Positions 1 through 13,424 are shown, counted from the stretch's first letter. The stretch is 64,000 nt of DNA from Frondihabitans sucicola (GCF_030296615.1 NZ_AP027732.1:3043042-3107041); one strand, 5' to 3'. The notes: generated by a model from the letters alone, not told the origin. Made by a program: numbers and translations.

Positions 1-3000
1 ACAAGGGTCGCGGTGTGCCCGTTCGGATCGGAGGCGGAAGTGCCGTCGGTGACCTGGAACGAGATCGACGCCTGGCCGAAGAACGCTGCGGCCGAGGTGT
101 AGCGGAGCGTCGTGGAGTTCACCACCAGGTTCGATCCGTCGGCATGGGTCGCACGAACGGTGCTGCTGTCGGTCAGCCGCACTCCGTTCGCTCCGGTCGA
201 CACGACGTACTTGTTCAGGTCGATCGTCAGCGGCTTCTCGCTCGTCACCGTCAGCGCGGGGGCCGACTCCTTGATCTGCGGAAGGGCGTCGTCGAAGCCG
301 GGCACCCGGATGAACGCGTACGCCTTGATCGACGGGTCGTCGGGGTGCGACACGTAGAACGGAATGATCTGGCTCTGGTTCGTGACGGTGACGCGGATCC
401 GGTGCTTGCCCGTGACCACGGCGGTCTTCCCGTATCCCGGCTCGACACCGAGCCCGAGGGTCGAGACGTTGCCGTCGGCGAAGAAGACGTTCGCCAGCAC
501 GTTGACGTCGACGGTCTTCCGACCGAGGACGTCGCTCAAGGTCAGGGTGCTGTCGGACGCCTCGGGGTAGTTGAGCTCCGCCTTCGGATCGACCTTGACC
601 GTGATGAAGTTCGACGACGCGCCGCCCACCGCGTTCGTGACCGTATAGACGAGGCCGTAGGTCTTCGCCTGCTTCGGCGGGGTGACCCGGACGACGCCGT
701 TGGGCAGGATCGTCGCCTTCACGGTCTTGTCGTTGGGCTTGACGGCGGTCACGCGCAGGGCGCCGCCGTCGGGATCGGAGTCGTTCGCCAGGACCCGGAC
801 CAGGATGCTGCCCCCGGCCGCATCGTGACGGCATCGGCCACCGCGATCGGGTTACGCGCCCCCTGCGCCCGAGCAGCGATCCCGATGCGCACGGTTCCGG
901 TGGCGCGTGCCCCGAGTCCGTCGACCACGGTGTAGGTGAACGTGTCGGTGCCCGCCGAGTAGCTGCCGGCCTCGTAGTCGAAGTAGTTCGTGCCGACGGT
1001 GGTGACGTTGCCCTTCTGGGGATTCGAGTCGACGCCGAGAAGCTGCACGGAGTCGCCGTCCGGGTCGATGTTGTCGAGAGGAACCTGAACTCGGACCGTC
1101 TGCCCGGCCACGACGCGCGCGGTGAGCGTTTGCGGAACCGGCGGGTTGTTGGTGGCGGAGTCGGCCTCGCGCACCGAGATGCCGACCTGTGCGGTGGCTC
1201 GCTGGCCGTCGGGACCCTCGATGGCGTACTCAGCGGTGAAGTTGCCCGGGGTCTTCGGGGCGAGGTAGCGCAACTGGGTGCCCGAGACGAAGAGGAGCCC
1301 GCCGCCCGACGAGACGTTCTTCACCAGCGCCGGATCGAGGGTGATGTCTTCGCCGTCGGGTTGCGAGTCGTTCGCAAGGACGTCGATGTCGACGGCGTCT
1401 CCGACCCGAGCGGTCACCTGGTCGTTCGTGGCGATGGGCGGCTGGAGCCTGGCGGGCCGCGGGATCTGGACGACGGTCACCGAGCCCTGGGCCGAGGCGA
1501 GGCCGTTCGTCACGGTGTAGGCGAACGACACCGGACCGTGATCGAGCGGCGCGGTGAGGGTGATCCTGAGATAGCGCTGTTCGATGGTCTGCACTTGCAC
1601 GCCGCTGTTCACCGCGGGCCCGCTCGTCGCGGTCACCATGAGCACGTTGCCGGCAGGATCGTAGTCACTCGCGGTGATGTCGACCGTCTGGGTGCTCAGG
1701 CTCTGGACGAACACCGTCTTGGGGGTCGTGACGGGCGCCGTGTTCGGCTCGGGCGCCGCCTGGACGTCGACGCGCACCGTCGCGGTCGCCGTCTTGTCGC
1801 CGTCGGTCACCGTGTACTCGAGCAGGTGGGTTCCGAGGACATCGCTCTCGAAGGAGAACGTACCGGCGGCGTAGTTGGGGACGAGCTTCACGCCCTCCTT
1901 CGCCGGAACGCTGTTGAGCTTGAGTGGCCCCGTGCCCCCGAGGCGTACTGCAACGGCGAGATCGTCATGGCCTCGCCTTTGTACGCCTGGACGGGGAACG
2001 ACTCCGCCGTGATCGGGACGTCGCCGCCCGCAGCGACCGTGATCTTCAGAATGCCGCGTCCGACAGCGGTGCCGTCGGACATCGTGAGCACGATCTCTTG
2101 CGTCGACGGTCCCTTCCCGCTGTCTTGGTACACGACCTCGCCCGTGGGCTTGTACGTGACGGTTCCGCCGTCGCCCCCGGACGCACCCGTGAGGTAGAAC
2201 GGGTCGCCGTCGGGATCGACCCACGAGCCCAGCGTGTCGACCGTCACCCTGCCCGACGACGACACGACCGCGTGCTCGGCGCGCACCTGCTGCGGAGGAC
2301 TGTTCTCGCCCGGTTGCCGGATCGAGACGGTGACTTTGGCCGTCGAGGTGCCGCCCCGGCCGTCCGAGATCGTGTAGTCGAAGCTGACGACGCCGGAGGC
2401 GCTGCCGGCGAGGGTGAGAAGGAGCTGCTGCCGATTCTGGATGACGTCGATGCGACCGACCGACTTCGGCACGTCGGTCGCCGACGTGACCACGATCGGG
2501 TCGCCGTTGGGGTCGTAGTCGTTGAGGAGCACGGGCAGGATCGTCGCGCGACCGGGCCGAGCGCCTAGCACGTCGTCGACGGCGACCGGCGGTTTCTGCT
2601 GCACCTCGAGCTTCTGCTGGTCGTCGGTGTTCTCGGTGGGCTTCTGCTGCTGGTCTTTCTCGTCGGTGATGAGGTCGCGCCAGTTGTCTATCAGTTGCCC
2701 GCGACGCTGCACCGCCCAACTCGACCCGCCGGACGTGTCGTTGAGCACCACGTGTGAGCCGTTGACACCGAACACCAGGTCGGCCGACCCCGGCATCGAC
2801 GGCAGCTTCATGACCGTGCCCGTCGACGACGCGCAGTCGTTCCAGCCCGCACCGTCGGCCCAGGCCGCATAGCTGCACCCGCCGACCGTGACGGGGCGAG
2901 CGGCCGTCCCGTCGCGATCGGAGACACGGGTGGAGACGGCGCCGCGGAACGATACGGAGAGCAGGCCGGACGACGACGACACGAGCACGGAGGATCCGGA

Positions 3001-3759
3001 ATCGGCGGACTGCTGCAGCGCGACGCGGCCCTGGACCCGCGTGGACAGGTCGACCCGGTGACCGTCGACGACGAGGAGGCCGGACTTCGTGTTGAGGACC
3101 GCCCAGTGGGACCCGACGGAAGCGACCTGATAGGTGCCCGACTTGGGCAGCTTCAACGTGTCCGTGGCGGAGACGCCGAACTGGGCGACGTCGTCGACCC
3201 TCGTGACCTCCCCGCTGTCGGCCGAGTAGGCGATCAACGTGCCGGACGGCGTGAGACCGGTCGACACCCCGGCACCGAGGCTCAACTCTGCCTGCGAGGT
3301 GGCGTCGAAGGCGTCGAGGCCGGAGACGGACGAGGTCCAGAACTCGCCCGTCTTGCCGGAGACGACCACGGCGGTGTTCCCGGCCAGAAGGACGTCGGGA
3401 TCGTTCGGCGGGAGCGGGACCGTCTGGGCGATGCTCGCGGTCGCAGGATCGACGACGCCGACCGTCGCATCGCTGCGGTCGAGGAGGAGGACGTGCGAGG
3501 CGTCTTGCACGACCGAAAGATCGGCGCCCGTGCTTCTCACCGCCGAGTTCAGCTCGAGCACTCCGGGGTTCGCCCGCCCGATGGCCGTGAGGCTGTCGTT
3601 GGCGACCCACACGGTCCCGTCGTCGAGGCTGAGCCTCTGGGCCTGGTAGCCCGAGCTCGTCAGACCGATCGTCGTCGCGACGAGGCCGATCACGATCGCG
3701 CTGAGCCCCGTCGCTGCGAACGAGCGGTGACCGCGGACCCAGCGGAGGAAGCGGTTCAC
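1..3759 (-). CDS. Giant Ig-like repeat surface protein, N-terminal part (runs off left edge; two frameshifts)
   Basis: This gene encodes at least about 1,250 residues and continues beyond the window. I chose the GTG at 3759 because it overlaps the kinase stop codon as GTGA; an in-frame ATG lies upstream at 3783. A hydrophobic segment near residues 12-34 anchors or exports the protein. A beta-propeller-like region without clear motifs covers roughly residues 40-350. Then come tandem cadherin/Ig-like repeats of 90-100 residues, each with motifs such as NDYDPNGDP, WVDPDGDPF, NDSQPDGED or NDSDPDGG. The reading frame breaks at the C5 run 1935-1939 and again at 811-815; adding one base at each restores a continuous repeat protein to the left edge. 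The context suggests an extracellular structural or adhesive protein linked to the upstream kinase. Function is inferred from domains only. Confidence 0.85.
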
Positions 3760-5188
3760 CCGTTGCCCTTCGCCGACGCGCATTTCTCAGCGCTCACCGG
3801 CCCCGTCTTACCCGAGCGGTTGACAGTTACCGTGATGCAGACCTGCTGACCCGTGCCGGTGGGGGCGAGGAAGCTCGTCGCCGTCTGCGTGCTGGAGTCG
3901 GTACCCGACGTCACGACATAGGTGTCGCCCGCTCGGAGCCCGGGGTCGTTCCAGCTGAACTCGATCGACGACCCCTTGGTGTCGGCCTGGATGTTGCTTA
4001 CCCGGGGAATGTCGGTCGACGTCGCCCGCACGAGGAACAGGGTCGCGATGCCGCCGAGGGCGAGCACCACGACGGAGGCCGCGATGAGCGACCACGCCAG
4101 ATACTGGACCTTCTTCGGCGTCCTGGCCTCGGGACGGGTGCCGGTGGAGCGCGGGATCGCGTTGCTGTTCCGGACCGAGGCGGCCAGCGGAGTGCTCGCG
4201 GAGGCGCCGACCGGGGAACGACGCCGGCGACGACGGTTGCCGCCGCCGGAGGGCACCCCTCGGCGCCGCGGACGCGCGTACGGTCTTCGAGGTCGGCGAC
4301 GGTCGCCAACGCCCAGTCGTCGACGGCGACTTCGATGGGGGTCTGCGCGACGCCCAGCTCGGACTCTGCCTGCTGCAGTTCGCGGATGAGCTCGAGGACG
4401 CTCCCCTGGCGATTCTCCGGGCGATGCGACATGGCACGAGCGAGCGTCGCTTCGAGCCCTGGCGGGACATCGGTGCGGCCGATCGGCTGCAGTCTGCCCT
4501 TTTCGATCCTGGTCATGAGGTCGTGCGAGGTGTTCGGCCCACCGAGGACCTCGAACGGGCTGCGGCCGGCGAGCAGCGAGTAGACCGTGGCGCCGAGCGA
4601 CCAGACTTCGGACGCGACCGTGCCGGAGGTGTCGTCACGAAGCACCTCGGGTGCCGACCACGGGATCGACAAGCCCACGACCTCGCTGGGCTCGCCTTCG
4701 CTGAGCGAGGCGGCGATGCCGAAGTCGGACAGAACGGGGTGGCCGTACGCCGTCATCAGGATGTTGGAGGGCTTGATGTCGCGGTGCAGGACCCCTTGGC
4801 GATGAGCCGTCTCGATGGCGCTGCCGATCTTCACCCCGATGCGCAGCACGTCGGCGACCGGGATGCGCTCGCGCCGGTAGCGCTCGCTCAGGGAGGCGGA
4901 GCACAGCTCCATCACGAGATAGGGGCGGCCGTCGGCCGAGACGCTGGCCTGGTAGACCGTCAGGATCGACGGGTGCGCACTGAGCTGCGCCATCAGGTTC
5001 GCTTCGGCCTGGAACATCTGCCGCACCTGGTCGTTGACGACCTCGCTGAGCATGACCTTGACCGCGACCTGCCGGCGGGGCATGTTCTGCTCGTACAGGA
5101 ACACGTCGGCGAAGCCGCCCGAGCCCAGGACGTGCATATGGGAGAAGCCGGGCAGCACCGGAGGCTGCGACGGCAGACGCCGTGCCAT
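3756..5188 (-). CDS. Membrane Ser/Thr protein kinase with extracellular Fn3-like tail (frameshift)
   Basis: This is a PknB-type Hanks kinase of about 477 residues. The catalytic domain spans residues 1-270: glycine loop GSGGFADVF, VAVKVM lysine, catalytic loop HRDIKPSN and DFG in SDFGIAA. A linker rich in Arg and Ser follows, then one membrane helix near residue 375 and an exported domain of about 85 residues resembling fibronectin type III (FSWNDPGLRAGDTY). The frame breaks at the C4 run 4256-4259; one added base joins kinase and membrane parts, with the total length then divisible by three. The start has a good ribosome site (GAGGGGG). It lies 154 bp after the PP2C gene, and its stop overlaps the start of the giant Ig-like protein, which suggests the kinase senses or controls that protein. 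Confidence 0.9.
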
Positions 5189-5255
5189 GTCGCCCCCTCA
5201 GAAGCAGTGGTCGGGCGCGCGTTCGGAGCGCTCCGTCGATTTGCCGATCGCTGTC

Positions 5256-5261
5256 ATTGTA
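5256..5261 (-). promoter_or_regulatory. Possible -10 box before the kinase gene
   Basis: The 154-bp gap between the PP2C stop and the kinase start holds TACAAT on the minus strand, about 65 bp before the kinase ATG. No convincing -35 box was found at the usual spacing. A short CCCC/GGGG hairpin lies at 5320-5332. An internal promoter is possible but weakly supported. Confidence 0.3.
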
Positions 5262-5342
5262 AGCGGACACCCCCATCGCCCGAGGGCCGCGAGAGCCGAA
5301 CTGGGGACAACTCGGAGTACCCCATTTCGGGGGCGTCGGAGC

Positions 5343-6173
5343 CTATTCGCGCGGCGTCTGGCCCGTCGGAACGGTCGCTTCGACGTCTCCGTGCTCGACT
5401 TCGCCGCGCACGTCGACCACGACGGCGGTCACGTTGTCGCGTCCGCCCGCCGCGACGGCGGCCGTCACGAGGGCCGTCGCTGCGGCCTGTGTACCGGGAT
5501 TCGCGCCGAGCAGAGTGGCGATCGCCCGCGCGTTCACCTCCTTGGTGAGGCCGTCGGAGCAGACCAGGAGCCGGAGCCCGGGCCGGGCCGGCACACGCCA
5601 GTAGTCGGGGCTGGGGTCAGCACCGAATCCGATGGCTTTCGTGATCACGTTGCTGTCGGGGTGGCTCTCGGCGTCGTCCGGGTGCAGCATGCCCGCCTGG
5701 ACCATCTCCTGGACCACGGAGTGATCGACGGTCACCTGGCGCAGCACGCCCGAGTCGAGCATGTAGACCCGCGAGTCGCCCACGTTGAAGATCGTGAAGT
5801 AGGGCGTCTCGCCGTCTTTGGTGAGGATCGCGCCGGTCACGGTGGTTCCGACACCGAGCTCGGTGCCGACCGCGGCGACCTCGATGTCGTCGGTCGCGGC
5901 TCGAAGGGCCTCTTCCAGGCCGTCCGTGTCGAAGAACTCCCCCGTCGCGGCTTCGTCGAGCCGTGTGACGACGGCGTCGCTGGCGACATCGCCGGCGCTG
6001 TGACCGCCCATGCCGTCGGCGACGACGAAGAGCGGCGACCGAGCGACGAAGCTGTCTTCGTTGTGGGCGCGACGGAGACCGACGTCGGTGACGCCCGCCC
6101 AGTCGAGGGTGACGACGGACCCGTCGCCGAGGGTGATGGTGTGCGCGGTCGTCGGGCGGCCGATCTGTGTCAC
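5343..6173 (-). CDS. PP2C-family Ser/Thr protein phosphatase
   Basis: The 276-residue product is a metal-dependent PP2C phosphatase, probably cytoplasmic since no membrane helix is seen. Diagnostic motifs are RRAHNEDSF near residue 35, the metal-binding block VADGMGGHSAGD near residue 52, GDSRVYML near residue 127, and a late CSDGLTKEV. Such enzymes reverse phosphorylation by PknB-type kinases, and the kinase is the next gene downstream. The GTG start overlaps the stop of the FHA gene by four bases (GTGA), which implies translational coupling and a common transcript. Confidence 0.95.
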   Translation of the reverse strand: MTQIGRPTTAHTITLGDGSVVTLDWAGVTDVGLRRAHNEDSFVARSPLFVVADGMGGHSAGDVASDAVVTRLDEAATGEFFDTDGLEEALRAATDDIEVAAVGTELGVGTTVTGAILTKDGETPYFTIFNVGDSRVYMLDSGVLRQVTVDHSVVQEMVQAGMLHPDDAESHPDSNVITKAIGFGADPSPDYWRVPARPGLRLLVCSDGLTKEVNARAIATLLGANPGTQAAATALVTAAVAAGGRDNVTAVVVDVRGEVEHGDVEATVPTGQTPRE

Positions 6174-6556
6174 GGGATGGGTTCTTCCTGGGGAATGATG
6201 CGCGTAAGGGGCAGGATCTCGAGACGGTTCCCGTCACCTATGTCAACTATCGTGCCAGCGAGCACGACGATCGAGTCGCCTTGCCGAAGAGCCACAGGTT
6301 GCCTGCCGGGAATGATCACCCGCGTCCCGTTCGTCGAGCGCAGATCCGTCACGACGACGGCGCTGCCCTCCTGCCGGATCTCGACGTGCGTCGCGGACAC
6401 CTCGGCGCGGGGCGAGGCCACGACCGTGAGCCTCGGCGGAGGGCCGACGACGACGCGGGGTGCGGACGGTCGGCGGCCGATCACGAGAGGCACCTCGAGG
6501 CTCAGGATACTCGTGCCGATACCGACTCGGTGGAAGCGCTGTGAAAGCCCGGCCAC
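6170..6556 (-). CDS. FHA-domain protein
   Basis: This gives a small cytoplasmic protein of about 128 residues that is nearly all forkhead-associated domain, a phosphothreonine-binding module. The signature residues are present: IGRRPS, SATHVEI and TDLRSTNGTRV, followed by the LRQGDSIVV strand. I chose GTG at 6556 because GGGAGGAA sits eight bases upstream; an in-frame ATG exists at 6664 but adds a low-quality leader. Being first in the operon before the phosphatase and the kinase, it is probably the phosphoprotein adaptor or substrate of that kinase. The partner is an inference. Confidence 0.88.
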   Translation of the reverse strand: MAGLSQRFHRVGIGTSILSLEVPLVIGRRPSAPRVVVGPPPRLTVVASPRAEVSATHVEIRQEGSAVVVTDLRSTNGTRVIIPGRQPVALRQGDSIVVLAGTIVDIGDGNRLEILPLTRIIPQEEPIP

Positions 6557-6716
6557 TCCGATTCCTCCCTCGCGCCCATCACCCGTCGATGGCTGAGCAC
6601 ACGCTATCAACACCTCGCCCGCGACCTGTCCTCCCCAGGCCGATGTCGACGGCGAGTTCTCCACGGATCCGGTCCTCCCGCCCGACCGGCCGCGAGCAGC
6701 TCCCTACCGTCGAACC

Positions 6717-7268
6717 ATGACCTCCACCATCGCTCCCCTCATCGCCCAGACCGACGAAGCGGATCGACGGCCGACGCTCTTTCCGGCGGCCGTCTCGCAC
6801 TACGAGTCGCCCCTCGGCCGGATCGAGATCCGGACGCGCTTCGACTCCATCGTGAGACTCGACATCGAGAGCGACGGCCACCTGCCGTGCGACGACCTCG
6901 ATGAGGCGCCGACGCCCGTCCACGACGAGGCTCGACGGCAACTCGACGCCTACTTCGCCGGTCGGCGCCGAACGTTCGATCTGCCGCTCGAGCAGCTCGG
7001 CACACCGTTCCAGGACGAGATCTGGGAGCGCTTGCGCGACGTCCCGTGGGGAACAGCCACGAGCTACGGCGAACTCGCCGTACTCGCCGACCGACCGACG
7101 GGAGCCCGAGCGGTCGGCGGCGCCATCCGCGCCAACCGGATAGCCCTGCTGGTGCCGTGCCACCGCGTGCTCGGCGCCGGAAGGAGGATCACCGGCTACA
7201 GCCCGGGGCGGGGTGTCGAGACCAAGCGCTGGCTCCTCGAGCACGAGGGGATCGACTTCGTGGAGTGA
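6717..7268 (+). CDS. ogt: Methylated-DNA--[protein]-cysteine S-methyltransferase
   Basis: This 183-residue suicide repair protein transfers the alkyl group from O6-alkylguanine in DNA to its own cysteine. The active-site motif PCHRVLGAGRRITGY is present near residue 146, preceded by the helix-turn-helix block TPFQDEIWERLRDVPWG and the arginine-finger region GARAVGGAIRANR. There is no Ada-type N-terminal regulatory domain. It is a stand-alone gene, divergent from the FHA operon and convergent with yaaA; the 160 bp to the FHA start would hold both promoters. Confidence 0.95.
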   Translation: MTSTIAPLIAQTDEADRRPTLFPAAVSHYESPLGRIEIRTRFDSIVRLDIESDGHLPCDDLDEAPTPVHDEARRQLDAYFAGRRRTFDLPLEQLGTPFQDEIWERLRDVPWGTATSYGELAVLADRPTGARAVGGAIRANRIALLVPCHRVLGAGRRITGYSPGRGVETKRWLLEHEGIDFVE

Positions 7269-7369
7269 GGCCCCCGCGGGTGCGCCGGTCCCTTCGCTCG
7301 ATGTCCCTCCAGGTGCGCGCATTGATTGGCGACGAGGAAGTGGATCGACGGCCGAGCAGAACGACGAGG

Positions 7370-8122
7370 CTAGTCGCGCAGGACGCTCTCCGACACGACG
7401 ACCAGTTCACCCACGGACGGTTCGACGACGATGCCCTGTTCCCGAGCCCAGACGACGAAGTCGTCGACGCTGGAGAGGTCGGGGCGATCAGCGAGCAGTC
7501 GGGCGACCAGCGTGCCCTTCGTCTTCTTGTTGAAGTGGTTGAGCGCGCGGCGGCGATCTCCGTCGTCCGTGACGACACGCACGTAGACCGAGTCGCGAGG
7601 AGCCGGACCGAGTTCGGCGTACGCCTCGCTCCGGAGGTCGACGACGGGCGCAGCGAGCGACGCAAGGGCCCGCCGGATCGGGGTCGCCCACAGCGCCTTC
7701 AGCGATACGCCCGGAAGCCGCGAGTCGTGCGACAACCTGTACGCGGGAATGCGATCCGTCGCGCCCAGGAGTCCGAACAGCGCCGAGTGGATCGCCACGT
7801 GCGACGCCGCCCAGGAGGTCGCCTCCGCGTCGAGGTGCGACGCTCCGATCGGGTCGAAGGCGACGCCCGTGTACCTCTCGAGGGCCGGCAGTGTCGGCGA
7901 TCGCTTCAGCAGACGGTTGCGGCTCACCTCGTCGCGCAGCCTCGGGCCGATCTTGAGCGCGGTCATCGACGCGTCGACATCGCGGCTCAGGCGCACAAGA
8001 GCAGCGGCGGCCGACCGGCGAGGCCGGTCGAGCGAGGCGAACGACAACGCGCCGAAGTCGAGCGTCGACTCCGAGGCGCCGCCGTCGCGTTTCGTCTCCG
8101 ACGGGGGCAGCAAGAAGATCAT
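7370..8122 (-). CDS. yaaA: YaaA-family peroxide stress protein
   Basis: The 250-residue protein begins with the family hallmark MIFLLPPSETK and later carries RYTGVAFD and the C-terminal NHFNKKTKGTLVARL. In E. coli YaaA limits free intracellular iron and DNA damage during peroxide stress and binds DNA. I set the start at 8122 because the hallmark begins there; an upstream in-frame start would add 18 residues and cross the ATP-synthase terminator. No good ribosome site is visible before 8122. It follows the atp operon beyond the terminator and is probably transcribed separately. Confidence 0.92.
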   Translation of the reverse strand: MIFLLPPSETKRDGGASESTLDFGALSFASLDRPRRSAAAALVRLSRDVDASMTALKIGPRLRDEVSRNRLLKRSPTLPALERYTGVAFDPIGASHLDAEATSWAASHVAIHSALFGLLGATDRIPAYRLSHDSRLPGVSLKALWATPIRRALASLAAPVVDLRSEAYAELGPAPRDSVYVRVVTDDGDRRRALNHFNKKTKGTLVARLLADRPDLSSVDDFVVWAREQGIVVEPSVGELVVVSESVLRD

Positions 8123-8153
8123 GGAGGGAGTCTCTCTGAGGAGGGCAACACGA

Positions 8154-8197
8154 AAGGCGGGTTCGCACCACGACATTCCGTGGAGCGAACCCGCCTT
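8154..8197 (-). terminator. Strong bidirectional hairpin terminator after the atp operon
   Basis: AAGGCGGGTTCGC (8154-8166) pairs perfectly with GCGAACCCGCCTT (8185-8197), and an inner stem CCACG/CGTGG (8168-8172 with 8179-8183) extends it across a single A-A mismatch. The minus strand continues with a T-containing tail. It sits 16 bp past the atpC stop, so it most likely ends the long ATP synthase transcript. Confidence 0.85.
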
Positions 8198-8212
8198 ACG
8201 TGATGCTGGGTG

Positions 8213-8473
8213 TCAGGCCAGGGCAGCGTTCCGCGACACGATCGTGACCGTGTCGTTCTCGACCGACAGGAAGCCGTCTTCGGCCGTGGCCTCGACGACG
8301 CTTCCGTTGCTCTGGCGCACGCGAACCTGACCGGAAGCGAGGATCGCCAGCACAGGCTCGTGACCCGGCAGGATTCCGATCTCGCCCTCGGTGGTGCGAG
8401 CCGTGACCTGCGCCGCCTCGCCCGACCAGACCTGCTTGTCGGCCGAGACGACGTTGACAGTGAGATCGGCCAT
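8213..8473 (-). CDS. atpC: ATP synthase epsilon subunit
   Basis: The 86-residue protein is the short actinobacterial form of the F1 epsilon subunit, consisting mainly of the N-terminal beta-sandwich (LTVNVVSADKQVWSGEA, EGEIGILPGHEPVLAIL, GFLSVENDTVTIVS). It lacks the long C-terminal helical pair of E. coli AtpC, as is usual in this group. It is part of the central rotor stalk and couples rotation to catalysis. I placed the start at MADL (8473), two bases after the atpD stop; the reading frame extends to 8506 but that would overlap atpD. It is the last gene of the operon. Confidence 0.95.
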   Translation of the reverse strand: MADLTVNVVSADKQVWSGEAAQVTARTTEGEIGILPGHEPVLAILASGQVRVRQSNGSVVEATAEDGFLSVENDTVTIVSRNAALA

Positions 8474-8475
8474 GA

Positions 8476-10893
<2,418 letters not shown>

Positions 10894-10901
10894 TCAGGCG
10901 G

Positions 10902-12539
10902 CTAGCGAGCCGACTTGACGATCTTCTCCTGGTTGACGTCTTCGGCGTCGGTGGCCGTGAACTCCTCGCGACCGACGGAAGCCAGCGGCTTGCCCTCGCC
11001 CGTCTGGAACTCCTTCTTGAACTCGTCGATCGAGGAGTCGAGCTCGGCCACGATGTCGTCACCCAGCACGTTCGTCTCGCGGAGCTTCGACAGGACCTCG
11101 CCGTTGCGACCGAGGTAGTCGAGCAGCTCGCGTTCGAAGCGCAGGATGTCGGGAACCGGAACCTCGTCGAGCTTGCCGTTCGTGCCCGCCCAGATCGAGA
11201 CGACCTGGTCTTCGACGGGGTACGGCGAGTACTGAGGCTGCTTGAGCAGTTCGGTCAGTCGAGCGCCGCGAGCGAGCTGGCGGCGGCTGGCCTGGTCGAG
11301 GTCGGACGCGAACATCGCGAAGGCTTCGAGCGAGCGGTACTGGGCGAGCTCGAGCTTGAGCGTGCCGGAGACCTTCTTGATCGACTTGACCTGAGCGTCG
11401 CCGCCGACTCGCGAGACCGAGATTCCGACGTCGACCGCGGGACGCTGGTTGGCGTTGAAGAGATCGGACTGGAGGAAGATCTGGCCGTCGGTGATCGAGA
11501 TCACATTGGTCGGGATGTACGCCGAGACGTCGTTGGCCTTGGTCTCGATGATCGGGAGCCCCGTCATCGAACCGGCACCCAGCTCGTCGGAGAGCTTCGC
11601 GCAACGCTCGAGCAGCCGCGAGTGCAGGTAGAACACGTCACCCGGGTAGGCCTCGCGGCCCGGCGGGCGGCGAAGCAGCAGCGACACGGCGCGGTAGGCC
11701 TCGGCCTGCTTCGAGAGGTCGTCGAAGATGATGAGGACGTGCTTGCCCTCGTACATCCAGTGCTGGCCGATGGCCGAGCCGGTGTAAGGAGCGAGGTACT
11801 TGAAGCCGGCGGGGTCGGATGCCGGGGACGCGACGATGGTCGTGTACTCCATGGCGCCGGCGTCTTCGAGGGCACCCTTCACCGAGGCGATGGTCGAGCC
11901 CTTCTGACCGATGGCCACGTAGATGCAGCGCACCTGCTTGTTGGTGTCGCCCGACTCCCAGTTGGCCTTCTGGTTGATGATCGTGTCGATCGCGATGGCC
12001 GTCTTGCCGGTCTGGCGGTCGCCGATGATGAGCTGACGCTGTCCGCGGCCGACGGGGATCATGGCGTCGATCGCCTTGATGCCGGTCTGCATCGGCTCGT
12101 GGACCGACTTCCGCTGCATGACGCCGGGGGCCTGGAGCTCGAGAGCACGGCGTCCGCTCGAGGCGACCTCGCCGAGGCCGTCGATCGGGTTTCCCAGCGG
12201 GTCCACCACGCGACCCAGGTAGCCGTCGCCGACGGGAACCGAGAGGACCTCGCCGGTGCGAGTGACCTCGAGGCCCTCGTCGATGCCGGAGAACTCACCG
12301 AGGACGATGACACCGATCTCGTCTTCGTCGAGGTTCTGGGCGAGGCCCAGGGTGCCGTCGGCGAAGCGGATGAGCTCGTTGGCCATGACGCCGGGGAGAC
12401 CCTCGACGTGAGCGATGCCGTCGGCGGCGTCGATGACGTGCCCCACCTCGGTCGTGGACGTCTGCGAGGGCTCGTACGCCGAGACGAAGTCTTTGAGGGC
12501 GTTGCGAATCTCATCAGGGCTGATCTTGATGTCTGCCAT
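10902..12539 (-). CDS. atpA: ATP synthase F1 alpha subunit
   Basis: The 545-residue alpha subunit alternates with beta in the F1 hexamer and carries non-catalytic nucleotide sites. The P-loop [15 protein letters not shown] is near residue 170, followed by the ATP synthase alpha/beta signature [17 protein letters not shown] near residue 370. The intact frame and usual length indicate a functional gene. It lies between atpH (89 bp upstream) and atpG (44 bp downstream). The 5' gap to atpH carries no recognisable gene. Confidence 0.98.
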   Translation of the reverse strand: MADIKISPDEIRNALKDFVSAYEPSQTSTTEVGHVIDAADGIAHVEGLPGVMANELIRFADGTLGLAQNLDEDEIGVIVLGEFSGIDEGLEVTRTGEVLSVPVGDGYLGRVVDPLGNPIDGLGEVASSGRRALELQAPGVMQRKSVHEPMQTGIKAIDAMIPVGRGQRQLIIGDRQTGKTAIAIDTIINQKANWESGDTNKQVRCIYVAIGQKGSTIASVKGALEDAGAMEYTTIVASPASDPAGFKYLAPYTGSAIGQHWMYEGKHVLIIFDDLSKQAEAYRAVSLLLRRPPGREAYPGDVFYLHSRLLERCAKLSDELGAGSMTGLPIIETKANDVSAYIPTNVISITDGQIFLQSDLFNANQRPAVDVGISVSRVGGDAQVKSIKKVSGTLKLELAQYRSLEAFAMFASDLDQASRRQLARGARLTELLKQPQYSPYPVEDQVVSIWAGTNGKLDEVPVPDILRFERELLDYLGRNGEVLSKLRETNVLGDDIVAELDSSIDEFKKEFQTGEGKPLASVGREEFTATDAEDVNQEKIVKSAR

Positions 12540-12628
12540 TGTGATTCCTATTCGTATCGAGGCGTCTTACCTCGAGTCAGTGGGGGCGCCCGCGTGTGCG
12601 GCGAGCACGAGTTGTGAACGACTCTTCG

Positions 12629-13422
12629 TCAGCCAGCGAGCTGGAGGCGGAGGTCTGCGAGCCTGGTGGACACGGTACCGTCGATGACTTCGTCGCCGAC
12701 CTGAACTCGGAGACCTCCGAGGATGGTCGGATCGATGACGAGGTTCACCCGGAGACTACGACCGAACTGCTTGGCGAGACCGCGCTCCAGGCGGGTCAGC
12801 TGCGCCGTGTCGATCGGCCCGGCGCTCGTCACGACGGCGACGAGCTCGTTCGCCTGATCGGCGACGATGGCGCTGGCGTTGCGGAGGAGTTCGCCGATGC
12901 GGCGGCCGCGAGGCTGCTGCACCAGCTGAGAGACGATCGAGACCGTCTGCTGCGACGCCTTGCCGGCGAGAAGCTTCTCGACGAGCGCCGACTTCGCCGG
13001 GCCGTCGCTGAGCTTCGTGCCGACAGCCAACTCGAGGTTCGCGTCGGAGGACACGATCTCACCGAAGGAGAAGAGTTCGCCCTCGATCGAGAGGTCGGCC
13101 GGAGCGCTCTTGGCGATGACCCGGATGCCGACCTCCTCGATCCCGGCGAGCATCTCTCGATGACTCGACCAGCGGCTGCCGACGATCGATGTCAGAAGGG
13201 CACGAGCGGGTTCGGTGAACGGAGCGAAGACCCGGTCGACGAAGCCCTTCTTGGCGGTCACGTCTTCGGAGGGGTCGGCCAGGAAAGCAAGCAGCTTGAT
13301 CGACGAGCCGATCACTCGGCCGGCGTTGAGCAGCTGCTCCCCGTGGCCAGGTCGGCCGCGTCGCCCAGGTCGGCGAGCACGCCCCGCGAGGTCGCGAGTG
13401 CCTCTCTGGTCATTGATCCCAT
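12629..13422 (-). CDS. atpH: ATP synthase delta subunit (frameshift)
   Basis: The delta subunit joins F1 to the peripheral stalk. The start MGSMTREALATSRG lies in one frame from 13422. The bulk, from QLLNAGRVIGSSIKLLAFL to LRVQVGDEVIDGTV and the end ADLRLQLAG, lies in another. The break is the C4 run 13339-13342 (plus strand), where one more base would give a continuous protein of 264 residues, typical for this group. The ATG at 13422 is two bases after the atpF stop. ATG 13413 is an alternative start. Confidence 0.92.
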
Positions 13423-13424
13423 GG

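Noticed and set aside
1130..2197. Plus-strand frame of 355 residues opposite the Ig-like gene
   Set aside because: Antisense shadow; the minus frame shows a regular Ig-like repeat pattern across the same span.
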